From the NCBI RefSeq assembly GCF_001547935.1, contig NZ_AP014636.1, forward strand, positions 806,001 through 870,000: a DNA stretch of 64,000 bases, given 5' to 3'. Below, in pieces: positions 59,605 to 64,000 of the stretch. Made by a program: the position numbers and the translations under genes. Origin of the DNA: Vibrio tritonius (GTDB lineage Bacteria > Pseudomonadota > Gammaproteobacteria > Enterobacterales > Vibrionaceae). Numbering within the stretch: the stretch's first letter is position 1; each line of letters opens with the position of its first letter. The notes below the pieces were generated by a model. It had not been told where the DNA came from. It made no database searches and worked only from the letters and a program-made list of their open reading frames with translations.

Positions 59605-60732
59605 TTAGTTTTCGCCTAGACCAGCGTCAATTGCTGCGCCAATCGCTGCCAACGCTTCGGCTGCGTCAGCACCTTCCGCGGTAAATTGCAGTTGGTGACC
59701 TTGTTTAACGCCTAGGGCAATAACTTTCATTAGGCTCTTCGCGTTTGCTGATTTGCCATCGCCATCAAGGTTAACCACTTTGATGCTAGACTCGAATTTC
59801 TTCGCTTCAGCCACCAAACAAGCACCAGGTCGAGCGTGTAGACCGTGTGGGTTTTTGATCTTAAAGATAGCGGTGTTACCAGAAGCAGCTTCACCCGCTG
59901 GCGCAACTTCTTCGCCGTTAAGTAGAGCAACGACGGTTGCGGCTGTATCTGCAGAAATTAGAGCATCTTGTTCTTGTTTAAACACGATGTTAGACAGATT
60001 AGCCAGTATGGTTTTGTGTGCTGCGTTACATGCTGCAACAGCAATCAGAGCTTTATAGTCTTGAGAGGCGTCTGCTGCTGATACAAAAGAGATACCAGTA
60101 CGTGTTACGCCCTTATCGCTGCTGACTAACCACAAACCTTTACCAAGGTTGGTTGGTTCTTTAGAAACGACATCTGCAACGAACTCGTTCGATACACTGC
60201 CTTTATTCTTTAATAAGCCACCAGCAACAGCGCCAAGTTGAATCAGATCAGTGGCTGGGAATTTAACTTGAACCAAAGAGGCATCAAAGTCTGCTTCGAA
60301 TTGTACGTCGCCATTTAAAATAGCAATGATGTCATTTTCCGCTTTTGCTTCTTTTAGGCTTGCTTCAACGCCATCAGCAGAAAGAACTTTAGTTAGCTGT
60401 TTTAAGATGCCCAAGTGTTCATCTGATTTCGCTGCAATACCGATTGCAACGTAAACAGTGTTACCGTCACCCCAATCAACCCCGTTAGGGAAGTGGTGTA
60501 CTGCCACACCCGTTTCTTTTACTAAGTCGCGAGTGTCAGTGGTGCCGTGTGGGATCGCAATGCCGTTACCTAAGAAAGTTGAATTTTGACCTTCGCGGTT
60601 CAGCATTCCTTCTACGTAGCCTTGCTCAACCAGACCTTTAGCAGTTAGGTCCGCAGCGATAGCTCGGATTGCATCTAACTTGTTCGGCTGAGCCTGGCCA
60701 AGTTTGATGTCTTGAGTAGATAGTTGCAGCAT
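59605..60732 (-). CDS. fruB: Fructose PTS diphosphoryl transfer protein (EIIA-HPr)
   Basis: A 375-residue fusion protein that passes phosphate from enzyme I to FruA. EIIA-Fru occupies about 1-145 with phospho-His62 in AIPHGTTDT; a central M domain of about 120 residues follows (150-275); the C-terminal HPr-like domain (about 283-375) has phospho-His299 in PHGLHARPGA. The size matches E. coli FPr (376). It is first in the fruBKA operon, with Cra operators upstream. Confidence 0.95.
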   Translation of the reverse strand: MLQLSTQDIKLGQAQPNKLDAIRAIAADLTAKGLVEQGYVEGMLNREGQNSTFLGNGIAIPHGTTDTRDLVKETGVAVHHFPNGVDWGDGNTVYVAIGIAAKSDEHLGILKQLTKVLSADGVEASLKEAKAENDIIAILNGDVQFEADFDASLVQVKFPATDLIQLGAVAGGLLKNKGSVSNEFVADVVSKEPTNLGKGLWLVSSDKGVTRTGISFVSAADASQDYKALIAVAACNAAHKTILANLSNIVFKQEQDALISADTAATVVALLNGEEVAPAGEAASGNTAIFKIKNPHGLHARPGACLVAEAKKFESSIKVVNLDGDGKSANAKSLMKVIALGVKQGHQLQFTAEGADAAEALAAIGAAIDAGLGEN

Positions 60733-60817
60733 GTTTGCCCCTTTTTCGGCCTAATGGCCAATTGTTGTTACCGTATTTCTATTGTTACGGTATTCGTTTT
60801 ACACACTAATGAAAGTA

Positions 60818-60833
60818 GCTGAATCGTTTCAGC
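60818..60833. promoter_or_regulatory. Cra/FruR operator near fruB
   Basis: GCTGAATCGTTTCAGC agrees with the Cra consensus (GCTGAAWCGWTTCAGC) and is palindromic but for the centre. It is about 85 bp upstream of fruB. Confidence 0.8.
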
Positions 60834-60860
60834 ACAATCTCAAAAAAATTCAGCAAAACC

Positions 60861-60881
60861 GCTTTAAACAAAATTTAAAGC
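60861..60881. promoter_or_regulatory. Unassigned palindrome in the fru-cra intergenic region
   Basis: GCTTTAAA (60861-60868) and TTTAAAGC (60874-60881) are perfect arms around CAAAA, between the two Cra sites. It is not a Cra site; its owner is unknown. Confidence 0.4.
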
Positions 60882-60964
60882 TCAATTCGCCATATAAGAT
60901 TTAGCTTATAAAATTCGATTATGCGAACTGTGTGTGACTTTGCTGAACATTTTGAGCTGTCATA

Positions 60965-60978
60965 CTGAATCGATTCAG
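60965..60978. promoter_or_regulatory. Cra/FruR operator near cra
   Basis: CTGAATCGATTCAG is a perfect palindrome (the sequence continues to GC on the right) matching the Cra consensus. It lies about 73 bp upstream of cra and 233 bp upstream of fruB, so it may serve autoregulation as well as the operon. Confidence 0.8.
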
Positions 60979-61050
60979 CATATAATTCAACATCAACAAG
61001 GAATGTGTGTTTATTTCTATGATCAGTCGCACATAAAACGAGAACATGAG

Positions 61051-62031
61051 ATGACGTTAGATGAAATCGCCAAGTTGGCAGGAGTATCCAAAACAACCGC
61101 AAGCTATGTGATCAATGGTAAAGCCCATAAGTATCGCATCAGTGAAAAGACGCAAAAGAAGGTCATGGAAGTGGTGGAAGAATTTAACTATCGTCCCGAT
61201 CACGCCGCGTCAGCATTGCGTGCAGGGAATAGTCGCTCATTTGGTCTCATCATTCCTGATCTAGAAAACACCAGTTATGCACGTTTAGCGAAATTATTAG
61301 AACAAAACTCGCGTCAAGCGGGTTATCAAATATTGATCGCATGTTCAGACGATAATCCAGAGACAGAAAAATCAGTGGCAGATACCTTAATTGGGCGCCG
61401 TATTGATGCTCTATTTGTCGCGAGCACCATGCCCAATGCCAGTGAGTTTTATCTCCAGTTACAAAAATCCGGCACACCCGTTATCGCGATTGACCGTCCA
61501 TTAGATGATGAATTTTTTGCCTGTGTGATCAGTGAAGATTTTAATGCCGCTTTTGAATTGACCGATTCAGTGCTCTTTCAAGAGATACGCAGTGTTGGCT
61601 TAATTGGCGCATTGCCAGATCTGAGTATTTCACAAGAACGCCAAATGGGCTTTGAGTCAGCAGTTAAGCAGAAGGGCATAACGCCTTTGCTGGGTTATGG
61701 CGAGCATTTTCATCGTGACGATGGACGACACGTTTTTCAGTCTTGGATTGATAAAGGTTGTGTACCTGATGCTGTAGTATCGACTTCTTATACTTTATTA
61801 GAAGGTATTCTCGATGTTCTACTCGAAAACCCGGATATTATGAAAAATATTCGGTTGGCGACTTTTGGTGATAATCGCCTATTGAATTTTTTACCACTCA
61901 AAATTAATTCATTACCGCAGCAATTTGAGCTCATTGCCGATAGTGCTTTAGAATTGGCACTTAATGCCTCGGCAAAGCGTTATCAAACCGGAATAGAATT
62001 GATCCCAAGAAAGCTAAAAGTCCGTATATAA
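61051..62031 (+). CDS. cra: Catabolite repressor/activator, fructose-responsive LacI-family regulator
   Basis: A 326-residue LacI-family regulator. Its HTH start MTLDEIAKLAGVSKTTASYVINGKAHKYRIS matches remembered E. coli Cra (FruR) closely; the hinge (RPDHAASALRAGNSRSFG, about 48-65) leads to the sugar-binding domain. Fructose 1-phosphate is the established effector in the family. ATG 61051 is taken because the HTH begins there and GAGAAC lies upstream; the frame open to 60934 covers promoter sequence. It is divergent from fruBKA, whose control is its likely chief task here. Confidence 0.93.
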   Translation: MTLDEIAKLAGVSKTTASYVINGKAHKYRISEKTQKKVMEVVEEFNYRPDHAASALRAGNSRSFGLIIPDLENTSYARLAKLLEQNSRQAGYQILIACSDDNPETEKSVADTLIGRRIDALFVASTMPNASEFYLQLQKSGTPVIAIDRPLDDEFFACVISEDFNAAFELTDSVLFQEIRSVGLIGALPDLSISQERQMGFESAVKQKGITPLLGYGEHFHRDDGRHVFQSWIDKGCVPDAVVSTSYTLLEGILDVLLENPDIMKNIRLATFGDNRLLNFLPLKINSLPQQFELIADSALELALNASAKRYQTGIELIPRKLKVRI

Positions 62032-62180
62032 ATTAGGGTCTTATCAGTATTTACCCATTTTTTGTCCGTTGTTGAGACATTTTTTGTCACACATCATAGT
62101 TTTGAGTTTGTTTCGTCGCAACCTTGCAACAAAATGAGTAGTATTCGACGTGGCTAGAAAAAACAAATAACAGGACAATA

Positions 62181-63323
62181 ATGAAGTTTCTCCATACTTC
62201 GGATTGGCACTTAGGGCGTCAGTTTCATAATGTGTCATTAATTGATGATCAAGACGTTGTCTTACAGCAAGTCGTGGATTATGTTCGTCAGCACTCAGTC
62301 GATGCCGTTGTGGTCGCTGGCGATATTTATGATCGCTCCGTTCCGCCAACTCAGGCTATTTTACTTCTCAATCGTGTGATTACTCAGTTATGTCAAGAAC
62401 TGAGTACGCCTGTTATTATGATTCCCGGCAACCATGATGGTGCAGCTCGGTTAGGTTTTGGCGCTGAGCAGATGCGTGGCGCAGGTCTGCATATTATTAG
62501 CGATTTCTCTCAAATGCTTGAGCCTGTAGTGATTCATACGGACGATGCTGGAGAAGTGGCATTTTATGGCATGCCATATAGCGATCCTGAGCAGGTTCGC
62601 CATGAATTACATGCGTCAGTGAGCACCCATGACGAGGCTCACCAGCACTTGTGTGAATTAATTTCTCGCCAGTTTGATTCGTCACAACGTCACGTTTTGA
62701 TTAGCCACTGTTTTGTCGATGGAGCGATGGAGTCTGAGTCTGAGCGTCCTTTGTCTATCGGTGGTTCTGATCGTGTTAATCATCAGCATTTTCTAGGATT
62801 TGATTACGTGGCGTTAGGCCACTTGCATCAACCACAGTTTAAAGGTGCTGAGTACATTCGATATTCAGGCTCACTGATGAAATACAGCTTCTCCGAACAG
62901 CATCAGAAGAAAGGGATGAATCTTGTGGAGATAGACCGAGATGGGTTTGTCGGCACGACGTTTATTCCATTAAAAGCCCCGCATGAAATGCGTATTATCG
63001 AAGGTGAGTTGCAAGCGATTATCGATAGCGCTAAAGATGATCCGCGTCCTGAAGACTATCTATTGGTCCGTTTGACCGATACGCATGCTATTTTGGACCC
63101 AATGGATAAATTGCGCAGTGTTTATCCAAATGTACTGCATTTAGAGAAGCCAGGCATGCTGATTGGTATCGATCAAGAGATGCGTAGCCAGCGCCTTAAG
63201 CGCAGTGAATTAGATATGTTCAAAGACTTTTTCCATGAAGCCCACCAAGTTCCTTTAACCGATGAGCAAGAGCAAGCCGTTATGGATGTCATACAGGCCC
63301 TCAAGCACGGGGAGGAACAGTAA
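62181..63323 (+). CDS. sbcD: SbcCD nuclease subunit D
   Basis: A 380-residue Mre11-like nuclease subunit. Metallophosphoesterase motifs are in order: HTSDWHLGRQFH (5-16), AGDIYDRS (near 50), PGNHDGAARLGF (near 84), the catalytic His region with ISHCFVDGA (near 175) and LGHLHQPQ (near 215). With SbcC it cuts hairpins and blocked DNA ends. ATG 62181 has ACAGGACAATA upstream. It is 3 bp from sbcC. Confidence 0.95.
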   Translation: MKFLHTSDWHLGRQFHNVSLIDDQDVVLQQVVDYVRQHSVDAVVVAGDIYDRSVPPTQAILLLNRVITQLCQELSTPVIMIPGNHDGAARLGFGAEQMRGAGLHIISDFSQMLEPVVIHTDDAGEVAFYGMPYSDPEQVRHELHASVSTHDEAHQHLCELISRQFDSSQRHVLISHCFVDGAMESESERPLSIGGSDRVNHQHFLGFDYVALGHLHQPQFKGAEYIRYSGSLMKYSFSEQHQKKGMNLVEIDRDGFVGTTFIPLKAPHEMRIIEGELQAIIDSAKDDPRPEDYLLVRLTDTHAILDPMDKLRSVYPNVLHLEKPGMLIGIDQEMRSQRLKRSELDMFKDFFHEAHQVPLTDEQEQAVMDVIQALKHGEEQ

Positions 63324-63326
63324 TTT

Positions 63327-64000
63327 ATGCGACCAATTAAACTCACCATTCAAGCCTTTGGCCCCTTTGCTGGTCAAGAAGAAGTCTGTTTTGATGAATT
63401 TGGCGTGGCCCCGCTGTTTTTGATTAATGGTCCAACTGGGGCCGGAAAAAGCTCGATTCTGGACGCTATTTGTTATGCTCTTTATGGTGAAACGACAGGT
63501 AACGAGCGTTCTGGTGACCAGATGCGCTGTGATTATGCGGATTCACAATTAATCACCGAAGCGACATTTGAATTTGCGTTAGGGCAAAAACGTTACATTG
63601 TCACTCGTAGCCCTGACCAAGAAGTGCCTAAAAAACGGGGTGAGGGTTTTACCCGAAAAGCTCATGCCGTTACATTAGTTGAATTGAAATCTGATGATAG
63701 CGAAGTCTTGCTTGCCAATAAGCCATCTCCGGTTAAAAAGGCGATAGAAGAGTTGCTTGGCTTAGAGGCTAGCCAATTTCGCCAAGTTATGGTGTTACCG
63801 CAAGGGCGTTTTCGTGAGTTGCTATTAGCCAATTCCAAAGACCGAGAAGCGATTTTTGGGCAACTGTTTCAAACGCATATTTATACTCAAATTGAAAAAT
63901 CGCTATTTGATAAAGCAGCGGGTATTCGCCGAGAAAAAGACCAGTTTGATCAACAGATTAAAGGTGCACTCAATGTTGCTTCATTAGAAAATGAAGCGCA
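63327..64000 (+). CDS. sbcC: SbcCD nuclease subunit C, 5' part only
   Basis: The start of an SMC/Rad50-like ATPase. The open frame begins at ATG 63327, right after the sbcD stop, and continues off the window end, giving about 224 residues of an expected thousand or more. It opens MRPIKLTIQAFGPFAGQEEV and shows Walker A in NGPTGAGKSSILDAICYALYG near residues 37-57, split by the end of the loop, then QFRQVMVLPQGRFRELLLA typical of SbcC, and the beginning of the coiled coil (REKDQFDQQIKGAL). It forms an operon with sbcD. Confidence 0.95.
   Translation, partial: MRPIKLTIQAFGPFAGQEEVCFDEFGVAPLFLINGPTGAGKSSILDAICYALYGETTGNERSGDQMRCDYADSQLITEATFEFALGQKRYIVTRSPDQEVPKKRGEGFTRKAHAVTLVELKSDDSEVLLANKPSPVKKAIEELLGLEASQFRQVMVLPQGRFRELLLANSKDREAIFGQLFQTHIYTQIEKSLFDKAAGIRREKDQFDQQIKGALNVASLENEA

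Noticed and set aside
1..64000. CRISPR array, insertion sequence, prophage, rRNA or tRNA
   Set aside because: No regularly spaced repeats, transposase or integrase frames, phage genes or recognisable RNA gene folds were seen; a tRNA scan could not be run.

Overview
This window looks like part of a Vibrio or close Vibrionaceae chromosome. The basis is the gene content and protein character: a fruBKA operon divergent from cra, a class III ribonucleotide reductase pair with an FNR box, an HnoB/HnoD-like c-di-GMP pair, and small proteins of kinds I associate with vibrios. No phage, insertion sequence, CRISPR array, rRNA or tRNA was recognised. Both ends are cut: a family 5 solute-binding protein gene finishes near the left edge with no permease in view, and sbcC runs off the right edge.

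Layout. 1-3 kb: a peptide-type solute-binding protein, an unknown protein and a 49-residue RMF-like protein. 3-7.2 kb: a LysR regulator divergent from abgT-abgA, the p-aminobenzoyl-glutamate uptake and hydrolysis genes, without abgB. 7.5-16.5 kb: a dense signalling block. An HDOD response regulator, a stand-alone receiver, a CheC-class phosphatase, a PAS histidine kinase, a receiver-EAL phosphodiesterase and a receiver with a degenerate HD-GYP domain lie on the plus strand. They converge on a membrane histidine kinase and a PhnD-like periplasmic binding protein. 16.9-22 kb: an ammonium transporter, then an aromatic-acid decarboxylase operon (UbiX-like, LpdD, UbiD-like, DUF554 membrane protein) divergent from a LysR regulator. 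23-25.9 kb: a HAD phosphatase, a large structured non-coding element, a PAP2 phosphatase and a small outer-membrane barrel. 26-29.3 kb: a NicO-type metal transporter and DUF1007 partner behind a Zur-like palindrome, then small genes.

29.4-44.3 kb: an accessory-looking stretch with gudP-gudD for glucarate, DinB, several GNAT acetyltransferases, a second-type peptide deformylase, a carnitine-acyltransferase homologue, nucleotidyltransferases, a DUF523 protein and a large GH78 rhamnosidase behind a leader terminator. Several genes here appear to start with TTG. 44.4-48.4 kb: a LysR regulator, a Fur-box TonB receptor and a divergent cbiZ. 48.5-51.9 kb: a methyltransferase, a frameshifted small-protein gene, a BigR-like ArsR regulator with two YeeE/YedE sulfur-transport subunits, and a secreted EEP-family nuclease or phosphatase. 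52.2-56.7 kb: nrdD-nrdG, an aromatic aminotransferase and a retropepsin-like lipoprotein. 56.9-62 kb: fruB-fruK-fruA and divergent cra with palindromic operators. 62.2 kb to the end: sbcD-sbcC.

The parts most worth following are the signalling block, the structured element at 23.9-24.25 kb, the pairing of TonB receptor and CbiZ, the decarboxylase operon with its DUF554 membrane protein, the bacterial carnitine acyltransferase and the broken small gene near 49.5 kb. Functions come from remembered family motifs, not from a database search.
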